Part shown: piece after piece, positions 14,717 to 23,302 of the stretch | Numbering within the stretch: the first letter of the stretch is position 1 | Layout: each line of letters begins with the position of its first letter | Assembly: GCA_003513495.1 (NCBI GenBank) | Contig: DOPM01000047.1 | Coordinates: 1-30,585, forward strand | DNA: 30,585 nucleotides | Direction of reading: 5' to 3' | DNA from: Desulfosporosinus sp. | Lineage (GTDB): Bacteria; Bacillota; Desulfitobacteriia; Desulfitobacteriales; Desulfitobacteriaceae | Notes under the pieces: model-generated | What the model was told of the DNA's origin: nothing | The model's database searches: none | Seen by the model: only the letters and a program-made list of their open reading frames with translations | Translations under genes and position numbers: made by a program

Positions 14717-17122
14717 TTATTTTCGCCGTTCCGCGCCAAATTCCTGCTGAATTCCCTCTAAAATACGCGAATTTAGTAGATTTACTTCCTCATCTGTCAG
14801 CGTTCGTTCTAAGGACTGATAACGTAGTGAGAATGCCAAACTTTTGTAACCTGCGGGTATAGGGTTTCCGGTATACACGTCAAATATTTCGACTTGCTGC
14901 AATAAGTCTCCGCCCAGCTTTTTCATTTTGGCCATAACTGCTTCAGCTGAAGTCTCTACAGCAACGACAAGGGCCATATCCCTTTGTATTGCCGGAAAGC
15001 GCGGGATGGAATGGGCGCGTACAGTTTGTCTGATCCTCGCAAACAAGGGTGCCAATTCTAACTCGAAAACCACCGCTCGGTCAAGTCCCCATTCTTTTCC
15101 TAATGAAGGGTGGATTTCGCCAAGGAAACCAACATACTGATTCTGAACATAAATGTCTGCTGAACGGCCTGGGTGTAACAAGGATTGGCTTTCAGCGACA
15201 CGATATTCTAGTTTAAGCCCAAATTCGAGGGCAAGTCCTTCCAAAATTCCCTTGAGATAGTAGAAGTCATAACTAACAGGTTGCTCAAGCCAATGTCTCT
15301 CACTCTTCCCTACTGCGACCCCAGCTGCTCTCAATTCTTCCCGAGGAAGCTTCTGCAAAGGATGCTCGTCTCCCCAATACGTATTTCCAATTTCGAAAAT
15401 ACTTACGTCCATATTGCGACGTGCGACATTCCGTGCTGCTACATCAAGGAGTCCTGGTATAAGAGTGGTACGCATTACCCCAAGTTCCTCACGCAATGGG
15501 TTAAGCAAGGGAATCGAATGCTTTGCACTTCCCCATTGGGCATCTGATTCTGCGCGAGTAAACGTATAAGTCATCACCTCATCCATCCCAGACTGGGTGA
15601 ACGTCTTACGTAACCGCCGACGAAACTCTTGTTCAGGAGTTCTCCTGCCTTGAGTCTGATCTCCTTGTGGAAGAGTAGTTGGGATTCGGTCATAACCAAT
15701 CAAACGAGCAACTTCTTCCATAAGGTCTTCTTCAATCTCAAGATCTGAACGATAGGTGGGAATCTCAACTTGAAATAATCCATCACTTTCCTTATACTCG
15801 AAGTTTAAATCCTCTATCACTTGCTGGATCTCGGATACTCCCAGTTCGATTCCTAAAACCGTCGACGTATGCTCCGTAGATAGTATAACTTGACGACGGG
15901 TCGGCAGATTTTTGATTTCATCCACAAAGGAAACCGGACGTCCCGCCTTAAGATCTTGTAGTAAATCACAAACTCGCCCTAAAGACGCTGCGATTCCATA
16001 GGCATTGATTCCTTTTTCGAAGCGGTTCGAAGCCTCCGACCTAAGACCTAGGCGGCGACTTGTCCGACGGATACTAACTGGTGCAAAATGAGCAGCTTCA
16101 ATCATTAAGCGTCTTGTATCCTTCGTTACTTCACTGTTTAGCCCACCCATTACCCCGGCTAAACCTAGAGCTTGACGGTCGTCTGCAATTAGCAGGGCAT
16201 CTTTGTGAAGTGTGCGCTCAACCCCATCTAAGGTCACTAGTTGTTCTCCTGGATAAGCTGGTCGGACATGAACATCCCCTTCAATCTTATCCCTGTCAAA
16301 GGCATGTAACGGTTGTCCCATTTCCAACATAACATAGTTCGTAATATCAACAATATTATTAATCGGACGAACTCCTGCAGCTTTAAGCCGACGTTGCATC
16401 CACTCTGGAGAGGGTTCAATATGGACATCTTCAACCACTAATCCAGCATAACGCCAACATAAATCATTGTCTTCGATAACAATCCGAAGGTCGGAGGCGA
16501 TTGGAAGGGAGAGCACTTGATCTGGCTCCGCCCACTTCGGCAAATGAGGTTTCTTCCGAGTGAGAGATGCAACTTCACGAGCAACATTGACCATCGCCAA
16601 GCAATCTGGGCGATTCGGGTAGAGCTCCAAATCTAAGACACTATCTTCACGTCCTAAATAGTGACCAAAGTTTTCTCCAATCGGAGCCGTGGAGGGTAGA
16701 ATAAGAATTCCATCTGCACTTCGATCTAATCCCACCGTATCATCTAGCAGAAGCTCTTCTCGCGAACATAGCATCCCTTGTGAAACGACCCCTCTAAGCT
16801 TAGACTTTCGGATGGAAAGATCATTAGGAAGGGTTGCTCCTACTAAGGCCACTGGAATACGATCTCCATTAAGCAAATTCTGTGCGCCAGTGACAATCGT
16901 TATTTCCTCTTGACCCACATTCACAACACAAACCAACAATCGATCTGCATCGGGATGCTTTGTCAAACTGATTATTTCGCCGATCACTACTTTTTCGAAC
17001 CCCTTATTTAGGTTCTCGACATCCTCAACTTCAATACCACCACGGGTTAGAGTTTCTGCCAACTCTTCTGCACTCTGGTCTATATCAACTAGTTGGTTCA
17101 ACCATTCTAAACTGACTTTCAT
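14717..17122 (-). CDS. pheT: Phenylalanyl-tRNA synthetase beta subunit
   Basis: The beta subunit of the tetrameric PheRS has editing and tRNA-binding functions. The 801-residue length is standard. The order is an N-terminal segment MKVSLEWLNQLVDID, an OB-fold tRNA-binding domain (about 40-150), the B3/B4 editing region, the B5 domain (about 400-470), a catalytic-like domain, and the C-terminal FDX-ACB anticodon-binding domain (from about 705, RFPAIQRDMALVV). It starts 12 bases after pheS, which guarantees equal expression from the phenylalanine T-box transcript. Confidence 0.97.
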   Translation of the reverse strand: MKVSLEWLNQLVDIDQSAEELAETLTRGGIEVEDVENLNKGFEKVVIGEIISLTKHPDADRLLVCVVNVGQEEITIVTGAQNLLNGDRIPVALVGATLPNDLSIRKSKLRGVVSQGMLCSREELLLDDTVGLDRSADGILILPSTAPIGENFGHYLGREDSVLDLELYPNRPDCLAMVNVAREVASLTRKKPHLPKWAEPDQVLSLPIASDLRIVIEDNDLCWRYAGLVVEDVHIEPSPEWMQRRLKAAGVRPINNIVDITNYVMLEMGQPLHAFDRDKIEGDVHVRPAYPGEQLVTLDGVERTLHKDALLIADDRQALGLAGVMGGLNSEVTKDTRRLMIEAAHFAPVSIRRTSRRLGLRSEASNRFEKGINAYGIAASLGRVCDLLQDLKAGRPVSFVDEIKNLPTRRQVILSTEHTSTVLGIELGVSEIQQVIEDLNFEYKESDGLFQVEIPTYRSDLEIEEDLMEEVARLIGYDRIPTTLPQGDQTQGRRTPEQEFRRRLRKTFTQSGMDEVMTYTFTRAESDAQWGSAKHSIPLLNPLREELGVMRTTLIPGLLDVAARNVARRNMDVSIFEIGNTYWGDEHPLQKLPREELRAAGVAVGKSERHWLEQPVSYDFYYLKGILEGLALEFGLKLEYRVAESQSLLHPGRSADIYVQNQYVGFLGEIHPSLGKEWGLDRAVVFELELAPLFARIRQTVRAHSIPRFPAIQRDMALVVAVETSAEAVMAKMKKLGGDLLQQVEIFDVYTGNPIPAGYKSLAFSLRYQSLERTLTDEEVNLLNSRILEGIQQEFGAERRK

Positions 17123-17134
17123 GCCCTTTCCCCC

Positions 17135-18157
17135 TTAAAACTGTTGCAAGAATCGTAAATCATTATCAAATAAGAGCCGCATATCTTCGATACCAAACTT
17201 CAGCATGGCAATGCGCTCAACTCCCATTCCGAAGGCAAATCCTGTGACTTCCTGTGGATTATATCCACCCATTTCTAAAACCTTCGGATGAACCATGCCT
17301 GATCCTAATATTTCTATCCAACCGGTTCCTTTGCAGAGACGACACCCTGATCCTCCGCAAAGCATACAAGAAACATCGACTTCTGCACTCGGCTCAGTGA
17401 AAGGAAAAAAGCTCGGCCTTAAACGAATTTCTCTAGACTCACCAAACATCTCGCGAGAGAAATTAAGTAGGATTCCCTTGAGATCTGACATTCGAATTCC
17501 ACGGTCAACAACAAGCCCTTCTACTTGATGAAACATTGGGGAATGAGTTGCATCATCGTCATTGCGATAGACTTTCCCTGGAGCAATAATTTTTACAGGA
17601 AGTTGAGGATGGAGCTTCTCCATGGTTCGAATCTGTACTGGAGAGGTCTGAGTTCGAAGCAAAATCTCCTCTGTAATATAAAAGGAGTCTTGCATTTCAC
17701 GAGCCGGATGTTCCTTCGGAAGATTAAGCGCTTCAAAATTATAATAATCCGACTCTATCTCCGGTCCTTCTGCAATCTGAAAACCCATCCCTAAGAAGAT
17801 ATCTTCAATCTCTTCGATGACTTGGGTAAGGGGATGATAATGTCCTCGAGGAACACGGATTCCTGGCAATGTAATATCGATTCGTTCTGTAGCTAATCTT
17901 TGCTCTAGAGCTATCCTCTCTAGCTCTGCACTACGTTTTTCCCAGGCTTGTTCCAGTTGGCTGCGGACCTCATTTACGACCTGCCCCATAATGGGTCGTT
18001 CTTCGGGGCTTAAGCTTCCCATTTGCCGCAGCATAGCGGTTAAAGACCCCTTTTTACCAAGGACTTTTACTTTAAGCTCTTGTAGTGCTTCTGGTCTGTC
18101 CAACTCGCTTAGTTCTCTTAATGCCTCTTCTCTGATGCGTAGTATCTCACTCTTCAA
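17135..18157 (-). CDS. pheS: Phenylalanyl-tRNA synthetase alpha subunit
   Basis: The alpha subunit carries the class II catalytic core. The start is a TTG with AAAGGGTGAT upstream, giving 340 residues, the family norm; the frame stays open 53 codons further but that stretch is leader RNA. An N-terminal coiled coil (about 1-85) for tRNA binding precedes the catalytic domain with motif 2 and the motif 3 block GMGVERIAMLKFGI near the end. A CxxC pair cluster (CMLCGGSGCRLCKGTGW), usual for this subunit in Firmicutes, is intact. It is controlled by the upstream T-box. Confidence 0.97.
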   Translation of the reverse strand: MKSEILRIREEALRELSELDRPEALQELKVKVLGKKGSLTAMLRQMGSLSPEERPIMGQVVNEVRSQLEQAWEKRSAELERIALEQRLATERIDITLPGIRVPRGHYHPLTQVIEEIEDIFLGMGFQIAEGPEIESDYYNFEALNLPKEHPAREMQDSFYITEEILLRTQTSPVQIRTMEKLHPQLPVKIIAPGKVYRNDDDATHSPMFHQVEGLVVDRGIRMSDLKGILLNFSREMFGESREIRLRPSFFPFTEPSAEVDVSCMLCGGSGCRLCKGTGWIEILGSGMVHPKVLEMGGYNPQEVTGFAFGMGVERIAMLKFGIEDMRLLFDNDLRFLQQF

Positions 18158-18185
18158 ACAAATCACCCTTTCCAAATCTTTCTCT

Positions 18186-18232
18186 GGGACAAGGGGACAG
18201 GTTCCTTGTCCCACACTTGCCCCACTTGTCCC
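18186..18232. repeat. GGGGAC-type dispersed hairpin inside the pheS leader
   Basis: GGGACAAG (18186-18193) pairs with CTTGTCCC (18225-18232), with further GGG/CCC pairing and an inner copy of GGTTCCTTGTCCC. It lies between the T-box terminator and the pheS start and has no U tract. It shares GACAAGGGGAC with the hairpin at 24458, so it looks like a member of a dispersed family. Confidence 0.7.
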
Positions 18233-18242
18233 AGACAGAACA

Positions 18243-18467
18243 CAAAAACTCCCGCCCCTGGAAAGGGACGAGAGTCTATTCTCGCGGTACCACCCTAGTT
18301 TGGTTATAAGCCACACTTAAGTTCCTTTTAACGGTGGAAACCGGGCCTACCTACAAATCAATAGGCCACTCCCAGGAGAAATTTAACCTCTCAAGTATTT
18401 GAAAACCTTAGGAGGTGGGTACCTTCTTAGCTGGCTTACAATCTGTGGCCATGCCTCCCTGAGAAGA
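18243..18467 (-). promoter_or_regulatory. Phenylalanine T-box leader of pheST
   Basis: The minus strand has the T-box core GGGTGGTACCGCGAG (18281-18295). An 11-bp terminator hairpin, CTCTCGTCCCT/AGGGGCGGGAG (18249-18274), follows and ends in TTTTTGT. Stem I spans about 18385-18467. A UUC triplet at 18401-18403, in the context TTTTCAAATACTTGAGAG, is the likely specifier codon and fits phenylalanine. Confidence 0.93.
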
Positions 18468-18534
18468 AAATACACCTTTTAACCTGATCATCGCATTATC
18501 TTAACTAAAAAAGTTTATTAATTGTTCTGCAGAA

Positions 18535-18564
18535 ATTATAGCATATTCCTTCTATGTTTTACAA
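18535..18564 (-). promoter_or_regulatory. Promoter of the pheS T-box transcript
   Basis: On the minus strand TTGTAA (18559-18564), 18-base spacer ending TGC, TATAAT (18535-18540). The -35 overlaps the stop codon of the methyltransferase gene upstream, so the pheST unit is nested tightly behind it. Confidence 0.65.
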
Positions 18565-19353
18565 GAAACCCCTTTGGCGAACAATTTCATAGAGCAAAAT
18601 TCCTGTAGCCATGGCTACGTTAAGGGATTCTACGTCTTGGGCCATAGGAATTGTAATGCGCTGGATATCTGCCTCCCTAAACGCTTGAGATGGACCCTTG
18701 CCCTCATTTCCAACAACAAGGGCAAGGGGACCAGCAGATAGCTTTGTCTGATAAACTGGGACCCCTTCAATATCTCCCATGAAGACACTTAATCTCTGTT
18801 TCCGACAAAACTCTAATATCTCCTCTGGCTGTCGACCAGGTATTAGGACCAAAGAAAAGATTGCTCCCATTGTACTTCTCAACACTTTAGGATTATACAG
18901 ATCAACAGTCCCTTGGGTTAAACAAACATACTGAACTCCCGAAGCTAAAGCAGTACGCAAAATTGTACCTAGATTGCCTGGATCCTGAACCCCGTCTACA
19001 ATAAGCATGACTGTTTCCGGATTAATATGTAAATCAGACCATGAATAGTTTTTTTGACGAACAACTGCTAGAATTCCTTGAGGTTCTTCTGTCGCACTCA
19101 TTTTACGGAGAACTCGTTCATCCACTTCTTCAAATGGAATACCTCGCTCACGCAGCTTATTAAGTAATGGCCTCCATTCTAACGGCTCACGTTCTAAGCA
19201 GACATAAACTTTTTTAATGGGCGCGTTTCTGAGGACCCCTTCCTCTACGAATCGCCATCCTTCAATAACAAACAAATTGGCTTCCTCACGAGCTTTGCGT
19301 CTTTGTAAGGAGACTACATATTTTACCTGCTCGTTTTGTAAGGACTCAATCAT
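18559..19353 (-). CDS. SpoU/TrmH-family RNA 2'-O-methyltransferase
   Basis: This SAM-dependent enzyme of the SPOUT superfamily probably methylates a ribose in rRNA or tRNA. The 264-residue protein has an N-terminal RNA-binding region (about 1-100) beginning SLQNEQVKYVVSLQRRKARE. The knotted catalytic domain has DPGNLGTILRTA (motif 1, about 124-135), GNEGKG (motif 2, 215-220) and SLNVAMA (motif 3, 243-249). It resembles RlmB and B. subtilis YsgA, which also sits before pheST. The exact target is not readable. GGGGGTGG precedes the ATG, and TATAAT at about 19401 is a possible own promoter. Confidence 0.9.
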   Translation of the reverse strand: MIESLQNEQVKYVVSLQRRKAREEANLFVIEGWRFVEEGVLRNAPIKKVYVCLEREPLEWRPLLNKLRERGIPFEEVDERVLRKMSATEEPQGILAVVRQKNYSWSDLHINPETVMLIVDGVQDPGNLGTILRTALASGVQYVCLTQGTVDLYNPKVLRSTMGAIFSLVLIPGRQPEEILEFCRKQRLSVFMGDIEGVPVYQTKLSAGPLALVVGNEGKGPSQAFREADIQRITIPMAQDVESLNVAMATGILLYEIVRQRGFL

Positions 19354-19489
19354 TTTTAAGCCACCCCCAAGTAGAAGTAATTCAAGGATTGCCCCTATCT
19401 ATTATAAACTTGACTAACGTAAGCCTTCGGCGAAAGCGGTCCCTTCTCGCTATCCTTGGCCAGCGGCAGCCTAGTTGAACTTATGCTTC

Positions 19490-19522
19490 AGACGACGAAG
19501 ACACTGTCTTCGCATCATCTGA
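19490..19522. repeat. GAAGAC palindromic element
   Basis: CGAAGACA and TGTCTTCG are exact inverted copies around one base (19496-19512), extended outward by CAGACGA/TCATCTG. The surrounding 120 bases are richer in GC than usual intergenic sequence here. A related palindrome occurs in the thrS leader. Confidence 0.6.
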
Positions 19523-19556
19523 TGGTGTTGCGATGTGGCATGGGGGGTTGATAGTG

Positions 19557-19584
19557 CCAAAAAGAGGATGCCTTCGCACCCTCT
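19557..19584 (-). terminator. Terminator of infC-rpmI-rplT
   Basis: On the minus strand AGAGGGTGC-gaag-GCATCCTCT forms a stem with one G-U pair, followed by TTTTT. It starts a few bases after the rplT stop. Confidence 0.9.
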
Positions 19585-19588
19585 CGTT

Positions 19589-19948
19589 TTAAGCTTTGAT
19601 TTGAACTTTTGCTACATTAACTACTTCAGTAAAGGCTGCAGCATCGCTAATCGCGAGTTCTGCGAGCATTTTACGATTAACAGTAACCCCAGCTTTTTTC
19701 AAGCCGTTCATCATACGACTGTAAGACATACCATTCATACGGGCAGCTGCGTTGATCCTTGCAATCCATAGCTTGCGGAAGTTGCCTTTATTGTCTTTTC
19801 TGTGAGCATAAGAATATGCTAATGACTTTAGAACTTGCTCATTTGCTGGGCGATAGAGTTTACTTTTTCCCCCACGATATCCTTTTGCTAATTTTAATAT
19901 CTTTTTATGACGCTTATGTTTAGTCACGCCTTTTTTTACACGAGCCAT
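19589..19948 (-). CDS. rplT: Ribosomal protein L20
   Basis: This early-assembly protein of the 50S subunit is 119 residues long, as usual. The very basic N-terminal arm (MARVKKGVTKHKRHKKILK) threads into 23S rRNA, and the globular part has the family block LWIARINAAARMNGMSYSR. In low-GC Firmicutes L20 also represses its own operon by binding the infC leader, which is present upstream here. AGGAGG precedes the ATG. It is the last gene of the operon. Confidence 0.98.
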   Translation of the reverse strand: MARVKKGVTKHKRHKKILKLAKGYRGGKSKLYRPANEQVLKSLAYSYAHRKDNKGNFRKLWIARINAAARMNGMSYSRMMNGLKKAGVTVNRKMLAELAISDAAAFTEVVNVAKVQIKA

Positions 19949-19976
19949 TTTTGAAGACCTCCTTTTACCTCAAGTT

Positions 19977-20174
19977 TTATAGATAAGCTACGATACTTGC
20001 AATCCGTTTTGCATCACTTTTGTGCATTACGGTTGATTTTCGTAAATTACGTTTTCTTTTCGGAGATTTCTTCTCCAAAATGTGGCTAGTGAACGCATGC
20101 ATGCGGACGATTTTACCAGTTCCTGTTTTCTTAAAGCGCTTTGCTGCGCCACGATGAGTTTTCATTTTAGGCAT
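19977..20174 (-). CDS. rpmI: Ribosomal protein L35
   Basis: This small basic 50S protein has 65 residues, the normal length, with the family signature MPKMKTHRGAAKRFKKTGTG at the N-terminus and the KRNLRKSTVMHKSDAKRI block at the C-terminus. It lies between infC (22 bases) and rplT (28 bases), the universal order. GGGGG precedes the ATG. Confidence 0.98.
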   Translation of the reverse strand: MPKMKTHRGAAKRFKKTGTGKIVRMHAFTSHILEKKSPKRKRNLRKSTVMHKSDAKRIASIVAYL

Positions 20175-20196
20175 TTGCGTTATCCCCCTTTTGCTA

Positions 20197-20712
20197 TTAG
20201 TCGTGTTTGATTGAAGCTAGAATCATGATCATATTTCGACCCTCAAGTTTAGGTTCGCGCTCTACAGTAGACTCTGCTTTGCAAAACTCAGCAAGTCTTA
20301 TACATAAAGCTCTGCCTAACTCAGGGTGAGTCACTTCCCGTCCGCGGAACATGATCGTCACCTTGACTTTATCCCCATCCTGAAGGAATCTTTGGGCATT
20401 ACGGGCTTTAGTTTCGAAGTCATGGTCCTCAATATTCGGACGCAATTTAACTTCTTTGATTTCCATGCTTTTCTGCTTTTTACGAGCTTCTTTGTCACGT
20501 TTAGCTTGCTCGTACTTGTATTTACCGTAGTCCATTAGCTTACAGACCGGGGGTTTAGCCGTCGGCGCAATCTCGACCAAATCTAACGATTTCTCGATTG
20601 CCAGGCTCAAAGCATCCCTAGTTGCCATGATCCCAAGTTGCTCTCCTTCTTCACCGACGAGACGAACATCTCTAATGCGGATTTCGTCATTAATTCTTAA
20701 GTCCTTGCTAAT
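20197..20712 (-). CDS. infC: Translation initiation factor IF-3 (ATT start)
   Basis: IF-3 binds the 30S subunit, blocks early 50S joining and checks start codon and initiator tRNA. I place the start at ATT 20710-20712, 9 bases after AGGAGG, giving 171 residues; the N-terminus then reads ISKDLRINDEIRIRDVRLVG, matching IF-3 proteins. The first in-frame ATG is 28 codons later and would remove part of the N-terminal domain. The ATT start is typical for this gene and lets IF-3 limit its own synthesis. The inter-domain linker is rich in Lys and Glu; the C-domain has KVKVTIMFRGREVTHPELG. It follows an L20-responsive leader. Confidence 0.96.
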   Translation of the reverse strand: MSKDLRINDEIRIRDVRLVGEEGEQLGIMATRDALSLAIEKSLDLVEIAPTAKPPVCKLMDYGKYKYEQAKRDKEARKKQKSMEIKEVKLRPNIEDHDFETKARNAQRFLQDGDKVKVTIMFRGREVTHPELGRALCIRLAEFCKAESTVEREPKLEGRNMIMILASIKHD

Positions 20713-20751
20713 AAGAAACCACCTCCTAAAAATCTATCAAACTAAAACAAA

Positions 20752-20866
20752 AAGACGGGTGTATACCACCCGTCTTCTAAACAATCGCGAGCAAATACTA
20801 GCTCAGGACCAGAAGATACCTTACCGACGTTTGCCGTAAGGTGAGAAGCGGATGGCTTCTGCTTGA
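20752..20866 (-). promoter_or_regulatory. L20-responsive leader of infC-rpmI-rplT
   Basis: The minus-strand leader has a complex fold upstream (CAGAAGCCATCCGCTTCT and ACCTTACGGC with GTCGGTAAGGT). It then has a perfect 10-bp terminator hairpin, AAGACGGGTG/CACCCGTCTT (20752-20776), with a T-rich tail. The position before infC and this layout match the Bacillus L20 leader, where L20 binding favours early termination. The protein-binding step is inferred from the family. Confidence 0.85.
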
Positions 20867-20873
20867 CTTGAAT

Positions 20874-20902
20874 ATCTTACATCAAAAGACCGCTCTTGTC
20901 AA
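20874..20902 (-). promoter_or_regulatory. Promoter of infC operon
   Basis: On the minus strand TTGACA (20897-20902), 17-base spacer, TAAGAT (20874-20879). Transcription from about 20867 gives a leader of about 155 bases before the ATT start. Confidence 0.85.
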
Positions 20903-20946
20903 TTCCTTTTATTGTAAATTGTTTTCCTCTATCTACTCAGAAAGGT

Positions 20947-20970
20947 AGGGGCAATTCATGAATTGCCCCT
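20947..20970 (-). terminator. Perfect palindrome after thrS, probable terminator
   Basis: The 24-base stretch beginning AGGGGCAATTCA is exactly self-complementary, giving a hairpin 9 bases after the thrS stop. The tail on the minus strand is ACCTTTC, a poor U tract, so termination may be incomplete. Confidence 0.6.
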
Positions 20971-20979
20971 CTTCATAAT

Positions 20980-22914
20980 CTAATCTTCTTTGAGATTCGA
21001 TTTGAGGATTTTTTTACTCTTAATTTCCTCCTGAATAAGAAGGATAAACTCATCAATCGTCATCTTTTCTCCAGCATTACCTTGACCGTACCTTCGGACT
21101 GCAGCCATGTTTGACTCCGCTTCTTGATCTCCGACTACTAAGGTAAACGGAATCTTTTCCGTTTGAGCCTCTCGAATTTTATACCCTATCTTTTCTTTAC
21201 GTTCGTCCGTTTCTACTCTGATATCGAGTTCGTTGAAGCGAGTAGCGATGGATTTAGCATAATCGTGATGCCGCTCGCTAATCGGTAATATACGAACCTG
21301 AATAGGCGCCAGCCAAACAGGAAATGCTCCCGCGTAATGCTCTGTAATAAGAGCAATAAACCGTTCAATACTTCCATAAACAACTCGGTGAATCATCACT
21401 GGACGATGCTTTTGTCCGTCTTCTCCGATATAGGATAAGTCAAATTTCTCGGGCATTTGAAAATCAAGTTGAATCGTTCCACACTGCCAAGTCCGATCGA
21501 GGCAATCCTGTACATGAAAATCGATTTTAGGACCGTAGAAGGCCCCGTCGCCGGGGTTAACCTTATAGTCTATACCTTTCTCTTCTAAGGCTTCTTGAAG
21601 AGACTTGGTCGCTGTTTCCCAATCCTCATCCGAACCCATGGAATCTTCAGGTCGGGTCGATAATTCAACATGATAATCAAAGCCAAAGATCTTATAGAAA
21701 TAGTCAACTAGTTCAATAACTCCAATAAGCTCTTCCTTAATTTGAGATGGGAGCATAAAGATGTGCGCATCATCCTGAGTGAAGTTTCGAACCCGGAGTA
21801 ATCCATGGAGAGCACCTGATAGTTCATGTCGATGCACAAGTCCCAGCTCCCCCACTCGAAGCGGTAGATCGCGGTAACTGCGCATTTTGGTCTTATACAT
21901 GATCATACCACCTGGACAGTTCATAGGTTTAACTGCAAAATCTTGCTCGTCAATTTTAGTAAAATACATGTTTTCTTTATAATGATCCCAGTGACCAGAT
22001 TGTTCCCACATCGAACGATTTAGAATTATTGGAGTTTTAATCTCTTGATATCCACGCCTACGATGTTCCTGCCTCCAGAAATCTTCGAGGGCATTCCGCA
22101 AGATCATACCTTTAGGGTGGAAAAACGGGAACCCTGGGCCCTCATCGTGTAAGCTAAATAGATCGAGCTCTAGCCCGAGCTTACGATGATCACGTCGTTT
22201 TGCTTCTTCCAACTTAAACAGGTGATCTTCCAAATCTGCCGCTTTAGCGAAGGCTGTTCCGTAAATTCGCTGAAGCATCTTATTTTTCTCACTACCGCGC
22301 CAATACGCACCCGCCAAGTTCATAAGTTTAAAGGCTTTAATGCTTGCCGTGGAAGGCAGGTGTGGCCCTGCGCAAAGGTCAGTGAAACTGCCTTGAGTGT
22401 ACATCGAAATCGTTGCATCATCCGGAAGACCTTCAATGAGTTCGACCTTATATTTTTCACCCAATTCCCCAAAATGGGTTAGTGCCTCAGCTCGAGAGAC
22501 TTCTCTGCGTTTAAACTCATGTTTTTCCTTTACGAGACGGTTCATTTCCTTCTCTATACTAGCTAAGTCATCCGGAGTAAAGACATGTTCCGAGTCAAAG
22601 TCATAGTAATATCCTTTAGCGATGGACGGTCCGATCCCAAACTTTGTCCCCGGAAATAGATTACCTACCGCTTCTGCCATCAAGTGTGCCGTGGAATGCC
22701 TTAGTACATCTAATCCCTCATCACTATCTATGGTTACGATTTCTACAGCTGCATCTTCTGTAAGCTGATAGGAAAGATCCTTCATCTTATCATTGACTTT
22801 CCCGGCTACAGCTACCTTTGCTAATCCTCGTGAGATAGAGGCTGCAAGCTCTTCTATAGTTGTTCCTTGTTCTACCTCGCGTATTGAGCCGTCTTTTAAA
22901 GTAACCTTAATCAC
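20980..22914 (-). CDS. thrS: Threonyl-tRNA synthetase
   Basis: This class II enzyme charges tRNA-Thr. The start is taken as GTG 22914, 8 bases after GGGAG, giving 644 residues; a GTG three codons earlier overlaps the ribosome site. The order is an N-terminal TGS domain (1-60), the editing domain with HSTAH (about 73-77) and a later LCAGPH, the catalytic core with zinc ligands Cys (NCPGG), His (VHRHELSG) and His (MIHRVVYGS), and the C-terminal anticodon domain (last 100 residues). All expected motifs are present. It is controlled by a threonine T-box and is probably a single-gene unit. Confidence 0.97.
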   Translation of the reverse strand: MIKVTLKDGSIREVEQGTTIEELAASISRGLAKVAVAGKVNDKMKDLSYQLTEDAAVEIVTIDSDEGLDVLRHSTAHLMAEAVGNLFPGTKFGIGPSIAKGYYYDFDSEHVFTPDDLASIEKEMNRLVKEKHEFKRREVSRAEALTHFGELGEKYKVELIEGLPDDATISMYTQGSFTDLCAGPHLPSTASIKAFKLMNLAGAYWRGSEKNKMLQRIYGTAFAKAADLEDHLFKLEEAKRRDHRKLGLELDLFSLHDEGPGFPFFHPKGMILRNALEDFWRQEHRRRGYQEIKTPIILNRSMWEQSGHWDHYKENMYFTKIDEQDFAVKPMNCPGGMIMYKTKMRSYRDLPLRVGELGLVHRHELSGALHGLLRVRNFTQDDAHIFMLPSQIKEELIGVIELVDYFYKIFGFDYHVELSTRPEDSMGSDEDWETATKSLQEALEEKGIDYKVNPGDGAFYGPKIDFHVQDCLDRTWQCGTIQLDFQMPEKFDLSYIGEDGQKHRPVMIHRVVYGSIERFIALITEHYAGAFPVWLAPIQVRILPISERHHDYAKSIATRFNELDIRVETDERKEKIGYKIREAQTEKIPFTLVVGDQEAESNMAAVRRYGQGNAGEKMTIDEFILLIQEEIKSKKILKSNLKED

Positions 22915-22940
22915 CGAAATCACTCCCTATTCATCAAAAT

Positions 22941-23145
22941 AAAAAAACCTCGTCCCTAGTAGGGACGAGAGTTTACTCCCGTGGTTCCACCCAATTGAAA
23001 GGTTATTAAAACCCCTTTCACTCGATTTCCCTTAACGCGGGGTACGGCTAAGCTTACTCATTTCAGCCTAACACTCAAGGGTGGTTTTCTCCTTGCCGCT
23101 CGTGAGAAATGCTTACAGCCTTTGGCATTCCCTCTCTTACACGAT
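22941..23145 (-). promoter_or_regulatory. Threonine T-box leader of thrS
   Basis: The minus strand has the T-box core GGGTGGAACCACGGG (22978-22992). A perfect terminator hairpin, CTCGTCCCTA/TAGGGACGAG (22949-22969), follows and then seven T. Stem I begins with AGAGAGGGAATGCC at about 23143, and an ACC triplet at 23083-23085 is the likely specifier codon, matching threonine. Confidence 0.92.
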
Positions 23146-23302
23146 ATCAGTTCAGGGTACTATCCCTTTCAACGATTTTTGCACAATATATTTCATTATA
23201 ATGCTCAACCTATTAATAGATTCCTTATTGCATACTTCTCGCCATCTTTAGCTACAGGGATACTTAGCCATTCATGTCCATCGCCTGTGGCTTTTACGAT
23301 AA

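Noticed and set aside
18158..18316. 53-codon N-terminal extension of pheS
   Set aside because: The stretch is T-box terminator plus a dispersed hairpin; the TTG at 18157 has a ribosome site and gives the normal protein length.
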